Both the position numbers and the translations under genes were made by a program. Below are positions 1 through 6,062 of a stretch of DNA of 6,062 nt, one piece after another. Each line of letters begins with the position of its first letter. The stretch's first letter is position 1. Origin of the DNA: Bacteroidia bacterium (lineage in GTDB: Bacteria; Bacteroidota; Bacteroidia; Flavobacteriales; Flavobacteriaceae); the NCBI GenBank assembly GCA_030429325.1, contig JAUICT010000148.1:1-6062 (forward strand), written 5' to 3'. The notes beneath the pieces are model-generated. The model was not told the origin of the DNA and made no database searches. It saw nothing but the letters and a program-made list of their open reading frames with translations.

Positions 1-359
1 AAAGTGATGGGACTTTTGGTTCCCCATTTCTCGTCGGTGAACAAATGGGTGTTTACAAAATACACTTCGGCCTTGAATGGGGAATTGAACCCGTATTTCC
101 ACCCTTTTAAGGTTGCCAAAATCGGTAGGTTTTGTGTGGTAAGGTCGTAAGTGCCCGGTTCAAAGACATCGGCCAGTTGGCCTTCGTTGATGAAAACGGC
201 GGTTTGCCCTTCGCGGACAATCAGCTTGGCGCCGTTTTTTATTTCATTTTGATAACGCTCAAACCGATGCGCAATGGTGTCATCCGTATAATCGAGCCAC
301 TCAACAATATCGATAAACTCATTGCTAAGTTTTTCCTTGATCTTTCCAAAAATATCCAT
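1..359 (-). CDS. SPFH/Band-7 domain protein, YdjI-like (partial, N-terminal 119 residues)
   Basis: The minus strand is open from an ATG at 359 to the left edge without a stop, so the C-terminus is missing. The translation begins MDIFGKIKEKLSNEF and continues with an acidic/aromatic stretch (IVEWLDYTDDTIAHRF, about residues 18-33). Then come the block GAKLIVREGQTAVFINEG (43-60) and the segment ADVFEPGTYDLTTQNLPIL (63-81). KWGTKSPI (111-118) closes the visible part. These blocks match my memory of the YdjI-type SPFH family (once named virion core protein-like), whose members run to roughly 300-400 residues and often end in a zinc ribbon. No signal peptide or N-terminal membrane helix is seen, so the protein is probably cytoplasmic and membrane-associated through partners. 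In Bacillus, YdjI sits in an operon with a PspA homologue and is tied to membrane stress; a similar role here is inference. It lies on the same strand as the peptidase gene, 125 bp downstream of it, so it may have its own promoter. Confidence 0.8.
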   Translation of the reverse strand, partial: MDIFGKIKEKLSNEFIDIVEWLDYTDDTIAHRFERYQNEIKNGAKLIVREGQTAVFINEGQLADVFEPGTYDLTTQNLPILATLKGWKYGFNSPFKAEVYFVNTHLFTDEKWGTKSPIT

Positions 360-484
360 GGTAGTGTTTTTTAGGTATTATGCTTTTAAAACTATAAAAA
401 AACTATAGAGTTTCTATTAGGTTAGTGTAAAATTCAAGGGGAATGTTACGCAACATGCGAAGAAAAAGTGGATGGGATGAAGTG
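360..484. other. Intergenic region, peptidase stop to SPFH start
   Basis: This 125-bp non-coding gap contains a very A/T-rich core (about 361-420) with two copies of ACTATA (391-396 and 402-407) flanking an A-run. On the minus strand it would hold the promoter and leader of the SPFH gene and possibly the end of the three-gene transcript. I found no convincing Bacteroidota promoter (TTG, about 20 bp, TAnnTTTG): the nearest minus-strand TTG to a TAGTTTT-like element is spaced too far. A weak 5-bp A/T hairpin (400-413) precedes a T-run on the minus strand but is not strong enough to call a terminator. Confidence 0.5.
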
Positions 485-1603
485 CTAGTCCATTTTATGG
501 GCCGCTTGGAGCATATCTAGCACCTTTTTCTTGGGAAGCGCCTCAATGGTATGGTCATCACGACCGGTCATGGTTTCCGCAGCGAAAAGAGAATTGAGGA
601 TGGCCTCTTCGGTGGCTTCAATGGTGGCCAGAAAAAGTGGGGTTATGGCCTCATTGCGTAAGGTCTGTACATTTTGAATGGGATTTTCACTCTCATATGG
701 GATTCGACATTCCTCTGCTGTGGAAACGGCAATCACATAATCCCCACTGCCGTTACTGGCAATTCCTCCGGTTTTGGCCAAGCCCAACATGGCCCGTTTG
801 GCCAATCGCTCCAAATTGCGGGCATCCAATGGGGCATCGGTCAGAACCACCATCATACAGGAGCCATCAGCAGAATATTTAAGTGTTTCAGAATAACGGT
901 CGAGCTGTTTGTCCACATCCACCCCGGCTATTTGCAAAACACCGCCAAAATTGGTCTGCACCAATACACCTATGGTGTATCCTCCCATTTTTTTGGGAAG
1001 CATACGGGAAGAGGTTCCTATCCCTCCCTTGAATCCAAAACAAATGGTTCCTGTTCCTGCTCCTACGTTTCCTTCCAGTATAGCTCCAGTTTTTGCTTTT
1101 GAAATGGCTTGTAGTACATGCGTTTCGCTTACATGGCGTCCTCGAATGTCGTTTAAGTACCCATCATTGGTTTCACCCACTACGGCATTTACGGAACGAA
1201 CCGTTTCGTTACCCTCTTGATGTAAAGTGTATCCGATAACGGCATTGACCGCTGTGGGGACACTCAAGGTATTGGTCAGGATGATAGGGGTTTCCAAATT
1301 GCCCAGTTCCTTCACTTGGGTGCTGCCCGCCAGTTTTCCAAAGCCGTTGCCCACATGTATGGCTGCCGGAACTTTTTCCTGGAAGAGATTCCCGGAATGG
1401 GGAAGAATCGCCGTGACCCCGGTACGGATGCTGTCGCCTTTTATCAAGGTAACATGTCCCACCCGTACCCCAGGCACGTCGGTAATTGCATTGTATTGTG
1501 CTGGTCTGAGCACTCCAATCTCAACACCATAATCCCGAATGCGTTTTTGGGAAAACGAGAGTAACGGCAATAGAATCAAGAGTGTCAGTACGGACCTATT
1601 CAT
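485..1603 (-). CDS. Secreted P1-family peptidase (DmpA/BapA-like aminopeptidase)
   Basis: This is a 372-residue protein of the P1 family (peptidase S58), N-terminal nucleophile hydrolases that cut themselves into two subunits and then release N-terminal residues, in some members D- or beta-amino acids. Residues 1-18 form a signal peptide with a leucine-rich core ending LSFS, placing it in the periplasm. The mature part starts RIRDYGVEIG, followed by NAITDVPGVRVGH (38-50), typical of the family start. GETNDGYLND (143-152) and VQTNFGG (215-221, with the likely oxyanion Asn218) are conserved blocks. NGSGDY (284-289) is the autocleavage site, giving Gly285|Ser286 with Ser286 as the new nucleophile. 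The C-terminal NEAITPLFLATIEATEEAILNSL (317-339) and TGRDDHTIEALP (346-357) are also family marks. All key motifs are present and the length is normal, so it should be active. The start lies 11 bp after the oxidoreductase stop, which suggests co-transcription as the last gene. The exact substrate cannot be read from the sequence. Confidence 0.93.
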   Translation of the reverse strand: MNRSVLTLLILLPLLSFSQKRIRDYGVEIGVLRPAQYNAITDVPGVRVGHVTLIKGDSIRTGVTAILPHSGNLFQEKVPAAIHVGNGFGKLAGSTQVKELGNLETPIILTNTLSVPTAVNAVIGYTLHQEGNETVRSVNAVVGETNDGYLNDIRGRHVSETHVLQAISKAKTGAILEGNVGAGTGTICFGFKGGIGTSSRMLPKKMGGYTIGVLVQTNFGGVLQIAGVDVDKQLDRYSETLKYSADGSCMMVVLTDAPLDARNLERLAKRAMLGLAKTGGIASNGSGDYVIAVSTAEECRIPYESENPIQNVQTLRNEAITPLFLATIEATEEAILNSLFAAETMTGRDDHTIEALPKKKVLDMLQAAHKMD

Positions 1604-1614
1604 AATAGGGAGTC

Positions 1615-3042
1615 CTAAAAATCCCTGTAGTCTCCTGAAAGGTAGGCATTGGCCTTTTCCTCCTTGAACTTTGCTGCTTGAGCGTCCCAGTGGAGGGTCT
1701 CCCCGGGGAACCTTCCGGCAATAGTGCCCAACAGTATGGTCTCGGTGAGTCTAGCCCCATACTCAAAGGGTGCCGTGGTCTCAGCCTTACCCAAACAAGC
1801 ATCCACGAACTGGTGGTAGTGCTTGGGCCCTTCGGACTCATAGTTTCTGATGGGTTCGCCCAGATTGTGCTTCTCGCTCAACTTGGCAATTTCCTTGGAA
1901 ATGTCCACGTACTTGCCTCGAACAATTTTCTTGGGCAATTGCATGAAGTGGGGCAGTAACAGACGTCCCTTTTCTCCCACAAACATAGCGCCCTGTTCTG
2001 GCAATTCTCCCTCACCGGCCACTTTGGCGTCTAGTGATATTTTGTCCTCTACACTTTCCTCTTTATTTGATTTCTTGGCGGCCATGTTCTTGGCACCAGG
2101 TAGAATTAAGTCCTCGTGCATATCTGGGGCTCCAGGGCCATCGTACCAAACCCACTTGAAGGTCTTGGAGGTGTACGGTGTGCTCGGGAATTCATAGGTT
2201 ACCACGTTATTCTCTGGGTATCCAAACCCATTGGAAGGTCGACATTCGGTCTTAATGGTCATGGGGACATCAAGTTCGAGGGCATTGTACGGGGTGTCGA
2301 AGATGTGCACACCCATGTCACCCAAGGTGCCACAGCCGTAGTCCATTAATTTTCTCCAATTGCCGGGATGGTACATTCCCTCTTTATAGGGTCTTTCGGC
2401 TGAGGTCCCCAACCAAAGGTTCCAATCCAATTGTGCTGGAACTTTGTCCTCTCCTTGTGGAAGTGGGCCATCATATCCCCAGTTCTTGGGAGACCAGGCA
2501 TGCACGGTATGCACCTTGCCAATGATTCCGGATTGGATCAAGAGCGTGGCGAGTTTATAATCGTAGAAGGAGTGTACTTGGATACCCATCTGGGTCACTA
2601 GGCCCTTTTCGGCAGCCAACTTTTTCATGGCGCGGGACTCCGATACATAGTGCGTCAATGGTTTTTGACAGTAGACCGGCTTGTTCATTTCCATGGCCAT
2701 CATGGAGGCTGGCGCGTGGGTATGGTCCGGGGTGGACACGATTACGGCATCGATCTCATCGGCCATTTCCTTCAACATGGTACGGTAATCGAAGAACACA
2801 CGGGCCGTTGGGTGCAGTTTGCGTGCAGCGGAAAGGTTCACGGCATCCACATCGCACAGGGCCACCACGTCCACGGAACCATGGGACGATATGGCGCTAA
2901 GATCGGCAGCGCCCATGTTCCCCACACCGATGTGTGCAGTCCGTAATCTTTCCTTGAAAGGGGCTCCTTTTAACAATGAAGGGGCCACCATGATGCCTAG
3001 GGCACCTACACTACTCTTTTTAATGAATTCTCTTTTATTCAT
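1615..3042 (-). CDS. Gfo/Idh/MocA family oxidoreductase with Tat-like leader
   Basis: This 475-residue NAD(P)-dependent oxidoreductase probably acts on a sugar or glycoside. The leader MNKREFIKKSSVGALGIMVA looks like a Tat signal but has KR where the usual twin arginine stands. The Rossmann fold begins at RTAHIGVGNMGAADL (34-48), with dinucleotide-binding GxGNMG at 39-44 and the acidic strand end ALCDVD (61-66). STPDHTH (103-109) and KPVYCQKPLT (121-130) follow; the latter holds the family catalytic lysine (Lys127) in a QKP rather than the classic EKP context. The C-terminal domain includes NWGYDGPLPQG (187-197), LDWNLWLG (205-212) and GTLGDMGVHIFDTPY (238-252), with Asp242 and His246 likely at the active site. 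GPKHYHQFVDACLG lies near residue 410. This pattern is typical of exported Gfo/Idh/MocA proteins of Bacteroidota and Planctomycetota. It starts 17 bp after the DUF1080 gene, which supports joint work on 3-keto sugars; the substrate is inferred, not seen. No clear Shine-Dalgarno precedes the start, as is usual in this phylum. Confidence 0.93.
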   Translation of the reverse strand: MNKREFIKKSSVGALGIMVAPSLLKGAPFKERLRTAHIGVGNMGAADLSAISSHGSVDVVALCDVDAVNLSAARKLHPTARVFFDYRTMLKEMADEIDAVIVSTPDHTHAPASMMAMEMNKPVYCQKPLTHYVSESRAMKKLAAEKGLVTQMGIQVHSFYDYKLATLLIQSGIIGKVHTVHAWSPKNWGYDGPLPQGEDKVPAQLDWNLWLGTSAERPYKEGMYHPGNWRKLMDYGCGTLGDMGVHIFDTPYNALELDVPMTIKTECRPSNGFGYPENNVVTYEFPSTPYTSKTFKWVWYDGPGAPDMHEDLILPGAKNMAAKKSNKEESVEDKISLDAKVAGEGELPEQGAMFVGEKGRLLLPHFMQLPKKIVRGKYVDISKEIAKLSEKHNLGEPIRNYESEGPKHYHQFVDACLGKAETTAPFEYGARLTETILLGTIAGRFPGETLHWDAQAAKFKEEKANAYLSGDYRDF

Positions 3043-3059
3043 GGGTTGGTTTTAGCGGA

Positions 3060-3848
3060 TTATAATTTTTTTATTTTGATGTTTCGGAACCAAATTGGGC
3101 TGGAGTGGTCTTGAAGTGCAATGAACCCTGTCTTGAATTTTCCGTAGTCAGGACTGTTCTTCCATTTGTCCGAGTTTTTCTTTTCGTGCCAAGCCTCATC
3201 CCAAGGAACAAATGATAACAATAGTTCGCCATTGAGCCAGTGCTCTACTTTTTCCGGGGTGAAGACGATCTTGGAACTGTTCCATTCACCAACGGGATGT
3301 AGGGTCTTATCGGCTTTCGGTGGGTGCATGGCGTAGTCGGCCCCGGTTTGTTGCAAGGGCTTGAGTTCTTCAGGTTTATCAGTATAGCCTAGACTGGTGT
3401 TATAGGCCGTAAGGTCATGGATGCGGGCATAGTTTTCATCATCAATGAGCTGATATTCGGGGGATACTACAGGTGGACCGTCGTAGCCTTCTTTAACGTG
3501 GTAGAAAATACCGCTGTTACCCCCTTCGGGAAGCTTCCATTCCAGATAGAGCTCAAAATTATCGAACTCCTCGGCCCCATAAATAATGTCTTTTCCACCT
3601 TTGTAGTCCTGCTCTAGACCCAACTCTGTGTCAAAGGTCAGAGTACTGTCCTTTATGATCCAGCCAGGAGGTAGGGAGTCCATATTGTAACCGCGCCAGC
3701 CTTTGGTGCTGGTGCCGTCGAAAAGATAGATCCACTCGGATTCTTTTTGCTCAGTTGTGTCTACGGTTTGTTCTTCTTGGGATTTTGATTGGTTTTTGCA
3801 GGCTGCCATCAGAACGACAAGAACGATGAGCCCAAAATAATTTCGCAT
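3060..3848 (-). CDS. DUF1080 lipoprotein (3-keto-disaccharide hydrolase type)
   Basis: This 262-residue lipoprotein is made almost entirely of one DUF1080 domain, a concanavalin-like jelly roll. Residues 1-16 form a lipoprotein signal with lipobox LMAAC and lipidated Cys17. A short acidic and Gln/Ser-rich linker (18-38) follows. No strong acidic surface-export signal directly follows the cysteine, so a periplasm-facing anchor is likelier than surface display (inference). The domain opens with WIYLFDGTSTKGWRGY (39-54), a hallmark of the family. FELYLEWKLPEGGNSGIFYHV (98-118), SPEYQLIDDENY (129-140), HPVGEWN (184-190), VEHWLNGELL (201-210) and GFIALQDHSSPIWFRNIKIKKL (241-262) match the conserved order. 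Characterised DUF1080 members cleave 3-keto-glycosides made by a partner dehydrogenase, and a Gfo/Idh/MocA gene follows at once, so this role is plausible here. It is the first gene of the leftward group; its promoter should lie in 3849-3953. Length is normal and no defects are seen. Confidence 0.92.
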   Translation of the reverse strand: MRNYFGLIVLVVLMAACKNQSKSQEEQTVDTTEQKESEWIYLFDGTSTKGWRGYNMDSLPPGWIIKDSTLTFDTELGLEQDYKGGKDIIYGAEEFDNFELYLEWKLPEGGNSGIFYHVKEGYDGPPVVSPEYQLIDDENYARIHDLTAYNTSLGYTDKPEELKPLQQTGADYAMHPPKADKTLHPVGEWNSSKIVFTPEKVEHWLNGELLLSFVPWDEAWHEKKNSDKWKNSPDYGKFKTGFIALQDHSSPIWFRNIKIKKL

Positions 3849-3953
3849 AGTATGGGTTGAGATTTAATTGAGGGAGTTAAATTACAAAATATTGTGAAAC
3901 CTTTTTTCTTGCTTTTTCATTACATTTAGACACGACTAATTAACACTTTGAAA
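3849..3953. promoter_or_regulatory. Divergent intergenic region with promoters for both directions
   Basis: This 105-bp A/T-rich gap lies between two divergently read genes and must hold the start signals of both unless they are transcribed from far away. A possible rightward -7 element is TACATTTA (3921-3928), one base off the Bacteroidota form TAnnTTTG, but no TTG lies at the expected distance upstream. On the leftward strand a TATTTTG stretch (about 3887-3893) is a weaker candidate. Neither ATG has a clear Shine-Dalgarno; both have A/T-rich leaders. No operator-like long inverted repeat or riboswitch-like structure was noticed. The region call is firm, the individual elements are not. Confidence 0.45.
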
Positions 3954-6062
3954 ATGAATACTTGCTTTTCCAAGATGGCATTACTCTTACTTGCCATTGT
4001 ATTTTGTATTGTACCAGGGCAATCCCAACGAAAAAAGAAATCCCAAACCACCCCTGAATATCCGCAGGAAATCTATTCCAGTTTGGAATATCGATTGATA
4101 GGTCCGTTTCGTGGTGGTCGCTCCGCTGCCGTTACAGGAGTCCCCGGGGAACCCAACCTTTTTTACTTTGGTGCCACTGGTGGTGGGGTTTGGAAGACCA
4201 CGGATGGTGGTCGATCATGGGAGAATATTTCCGATGGTTATTTTGGAGGAAGTATCGGTGCCGTTGAAGTGGCCAAAAGTGATCCCAACGTAATATATGT
4301 TGGAGGAGGGGAAAAAACAGTACGGGGTAATGTGTCCTCAGGATATGGTGTTTGGAAAACCGAAGATGGTGGAAAAACATGGGCATCCATGGGACTTGAA
4401 AACACAAGGCATATCCCTAGATTAAAGGTACACCCTACCAACCATGACATTGTTTATGCCGCGGTAATGGGCAATATTTATAAACCCACCAAAGAACGCG
4501 GAATATATAAGACTACTGATGGCGGTAAAACTTGGAGACAGATTCTTTTTGTGAACGAACATGCTGGTGCTGTAGACCTTACGTTTGATCCCAATAACCC
4601 AAGAATATTGTATGCTTCCACATGGAGGGTGCAACGTACCCCATATAGCTTAAGTAGTGGTGGCGAAGGTTCTGCACTTTGGAAAAGCATCGATAGCGGA
4701 GAGACTTGGACAGAGATTTCAAAGAATGATGGTTTTCCAAAAGACACCTTGGGGATTATTGGGGTGACCGTATCCCCAAAAAACAGTGAAAGGGTATGGG
4801 CCATAGTGGAAAACAAGGAAAAAGGAGGCTTATACCGTTCAGATGATGGAGGAAAAAAATGGACGCGTGTAAATGAGGAGCGAAAACTGCGCCAAAGGGC
4901 ATGGTATTATACCCGTGTCTATGCTGATACGGAAGATGAGGATGTGGTTTATGTGCTCAATGTCCAATACCACAGAAGTACGGATGGAGGAAAAACCTTC
5001 AACACCTTTAATGCACCACACGGTGACCACCATGATCTTTGGATCGCTCCGGAAAACTCACAACGCATGATCATTGGGGACGATGGTGGCGCACAGGTCA
5101 GTTATGATGGTGGAGAAACATGGAGTACCTACTACAATCAACCCACGGCCCAATTTTATAGGGTTACTACGGATAATGCGTTTCCGTACCGCATTTATGT
5201 GGCGCAGCAGGATAATTCCACTTTGCGGATCAACCACCGGAGTAATGACAATTCCATAGGAGAGGACGACTGGGAAGAAACTGCCGGAGGCGAATCCGCA
5301 CACATTGCTGTAGACCCCACCGATAATGATATCGTATATGGAGGTAGTTATGGGGGATTCCTGACACGCGTCAACCATAAAAACAAAACGGTTAGGGGTA
5401 TCAATGTTTGGCCGGATAACCCTATGGGTTACGGTGCCGAGGGAATGAAATACCGTTTCCAATGGAATTTCCCGATCATATTCAGCAAGCACGACGCCAA
5501 AAAGCTCTACACGTTTTCCAACCACGTCCACATGAGTACCAACGAAGGGCAAAGCTGGACCTTGTTGAGTGATGATCTTACCCGGAACGATCCCACCAAA
5601 TTGGTATCAAGTGGTGGGCCTATAACACAGGACAATACCGGAGTGGAATACTATTGCACCATATTTGCCGCCAATGAAAGCCCCTTGAAAGAAGGTCTGT
5701 TGTGGGTAGGAAGTGATGATGGTCTCATCCATGTGACCAAAGATGGTGGAAAAACATGGAAAAATGTAACACCCAATATCATGCCGGAGTGGAGTATGGT
5801 GAACAGCATTGAACCTTCCGCTTTTGATGAGGGAACCTGTTACGTGGCCGCAACCCGTTACAAATTGGGGGATTTCACACCTTATCTCTACAAGACCACG
5901 GATTATGGAAAAACATGGACCAAGATTACCAATGGGATCAATAATGAACATTTTACCCGTGTGGTACGTGAAGATCCAAAGAGAAAAGGATTGTTGTATG
6001 CCGGGACGGAAACGGGGATGTACATTTCCTTCAATGATGGGCAAAATTGGGAGAAGTTCCAA
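3954..6062 (+). CDS. Secreted BNR/Asp-box, VPS10/sortilin-like beta-propeller protein (partial, N-terminal 703 residues)
   Basis: The plus strand is open from the ATG at 3954 to the right edge, 703 codons with no stop, so the C-terminus is missing; relatives are often around 1000 residues. Residues 1-24 form a signal peptide (hydrophobic core MALLLLAIVFCIV, ending GQS-Q) before a basic RKKK stretch. An alternative start at Met8 would shorten the signal. The entry block YRLIGPFRGGRSAAVTGVPG (46-65) is characteristic of this family of so-called glycosyl hydrolases with sortilin-type repeats. Eleven Asp-boxes (S/T-x-D/N-x-G-x-x-W/F) mark beta-propeller blades: residues 82, 136, 187, 245, 296, 342, 383, 528, 595, 648 and 692. 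Between 391 and 527 no Asp-box occurs, though blade-like strands such as AHIAVDPTDNDIVYGGSYGG (449-468) do. A GDHHDLWIAP patch (357-366) looks conserved. Such proteins are extracytoplasmic; enzymatic activity is annotated by similarity only and binding or scaffolding is equally possible. It is read away from the three-gene group, so a link is not shown. Confidence 0.92.
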   Translation, partial: MNTCFSKMALLLLAIVFCIVPGQSQRKKKSQTTPEYPQEIYSSLEYRLIGPFRGGRSAAVTGVPGEPNLFYFGATGGGVWKTTDGGRSWENISDGYFGGSIGAVEVAKSDPNVIYVGGGEKTVRGNVSSGYGVWKTEDGGKTWASMGLENTRHIPRLKVHPTNHDIVYAAVMGNIYKPTKERGIYKTTDGGKTWRQILFVNEHAGAVDLTFDPNNPRILYASTWRVQRTPYSLSSGGEGSALWKSIDSGETWTEISKNDGFPKDTLGIIGVTVSPKNSERVWAIVENKEKGGLYRSDDGGKKWTRVNEERKLRQRAWYYTRVYADTEDEDVVYVLNVQYHRSTDGGKTFNTFNAPHGDHHDLWIAPENSQRMIIGDDGGAQVSYDGGETWSTYYNQPTAQFYRVTTDNAFPYRIYVAQQDNSTLRINHRSNDNSIGEDDWEETAGGESAHIAVDPTDNDIVYGGSYGGFLTRVNHKNKTVRGINVWPDNPMGYGAEGMKYRFQWNFPIIFSKHDAKKLYTFSNHVHMSTNEGQSWTLLSDDLTRNDPTKLVSSGGPITQDNTGVEYYCTIFAANESPLKEGLLWVGSDDGLIHVTKDGGKTWKNVTPNIMPEWSMVNSIEPSAFDEGTCYVAATRYKLGDFTPYLYKTTDYGKTWTKITNGINNEHFTRVVREDPKRKGLLYAGTETGMYISFNDGQNWEKFQ
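4365..4382 (+). repeat. 18-bp exact repeat, copy 1 (Asp-box coding)
   Basis: The 18-mer GATGGTGGAAAAACATGG encodes DGGKTW of the second Asp-box and recurs exactly at 5742-5759. Near copies encode the other boxes. It is an intragenic protein-repeat signature, not a mobile or regulatory repeat. Confidence 0.8.
5742..5759 (+). repeat. 18-bp exact repeat, copy 2 (Asp-box coding)
   Basis: This is identical to 4365-4382 and in the same reading frame, coding DGGKTW of the ninth Asp-box (residues 595-602). Identity at third codon positions suggests either shared codon preference or recent blade duplication or gene conversion; the surrounding bases differ, which favours codon preference. Confidence 0.8.

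Larger units (their letters stand above)
485..3848 (-). other. Probable three-gene operon: DUF1080, Gfo/Idh/MocA, P1 peptidase
   Basis: Three genes on the minus strand are separated by only 17 bp (3043-3059) and 11 bp (1604-1614), with no room for separate promoters or terminators. All three products carry export signals (lipobox, Tat-like leader, Sec signal), so they would meet in the periplasm. Transcription would start in the divergent region 3849-3953. No transporter, regulator, sugar isomerase or classical glycoside hydrolase is present inside the window, so the group is at most a part of a catabolic pathway. The operon call rests on spacing and direction only. Confidence 0.75.

Noticed and set aside
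132..374. Plus-strand 80-codon frame at the left end
   Set aside because: It overlaps the SPFH coding region on the other strand, which has clear family motifs; no signal or recognisable domain is seen in the plus frame.
396..413. Possible minus-strand intrinsic terminator after the peptidase
   Set aside because: The stem is only five A/T-dominated pairs (AAACT with AGTTT) followed by seven T; too weak to call, and it could equally be part of the SPFH promoter.
439..463. Short inverted repeat GCAACATGCG-type near the peptidase stop
   Set aside because: Only four pairs (CGCA with TGCG, three-base loop), no T-run, within what chance would give.
674..1102. Plus-strand open frame (142 codons) opposite the P1 peptidase
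   Set aside because: It is antisense to a gene with all family motifs, and its translation is Cys/His/Ser-rich low-information sequence typical of a shadow frame.
5058..5552. Long minus-strand open frame (164 codons) opposite the BNR gene
   Set aside because: It lies fully inside the well-supported plus-strand gene, has no recognisable motif, and is explained by the repetitive GGT/GGA/GAT codon use of Asp-box regions. The same applies to the minus frame at 5607-6062.
4365..5759. Recurring 18-mer considered as CRISPR or regulatory repeat
   Set aside because: The copies are in frame, irregularly spaced, and code for Asp-boxes of a beta-propeller; no spacer structure exists.

Overview
The window reads as chromosomal DNA from a member of the Bacteroidota, most likely a Flavobacteriaceae-type environmental or marine bacterium. 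The evidence is moderate-to-low GC, starts without an obvious Shine-Dalgarno but with A/T-rich leaders, secretion signals ending in the SFSQ/GQSQ style, and a gene set (exported Gfo/Idh/MocA protein, DUF1080 lipoprotein, P1 peptidase, large BNR/VPS10-like protein) that is common in that group. The taxonomic call is inference; there is no rRNA or marker gene.

Layout. Positions 1-359 (minus) hold the N-terminal part of a cytoplasmic SPFH/Band-7 protein of the YdjI type, cut by the window edge. A 125-bp A/T-rich gap follows. Positions 485-3848 (minus) hold three tightly packed genes read leftwards: a DUF1080 (3-keto-disaccharide hydrolase type) lipoprotein, a Gfo/Idh/MocA oxidoreductase with a Tat-like leader, and a secreted P1-family (DmpA/BapA-like) autoprocessing peptidase. 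Gaps of 17 and 11 bp suggest one transcript. A 105-bp A/T-rich divergent intergenic region (3849-3953) separates this from a rightward gene (3954 to the window end), the first 703 residues of a secreted BNR/Asp-box, sortilin/VPS10-like beta-propeller protein whose C-terminus lies outside the window.

How they may work together. The DUF1080 and Gfo/Idh/MocA products resemble the two halves of a 3-keto-glycoside route: oxidation of a sugar at C3, then cleavage of the weakened glycosidic bond. Both carry export signals, so the chemistry would take place in the periplasm. The peptidase is also exported and is the unexpected third member. The BNR protein is divergently transcribed and need not be functionally linked. 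I see no RNA gene, CRISPR array, insertion sequence, attachment site or origin. Nothing here is clearly a new biological system; the most interesting point is the oxidoreductase/hydrolase/peptidase grouping.
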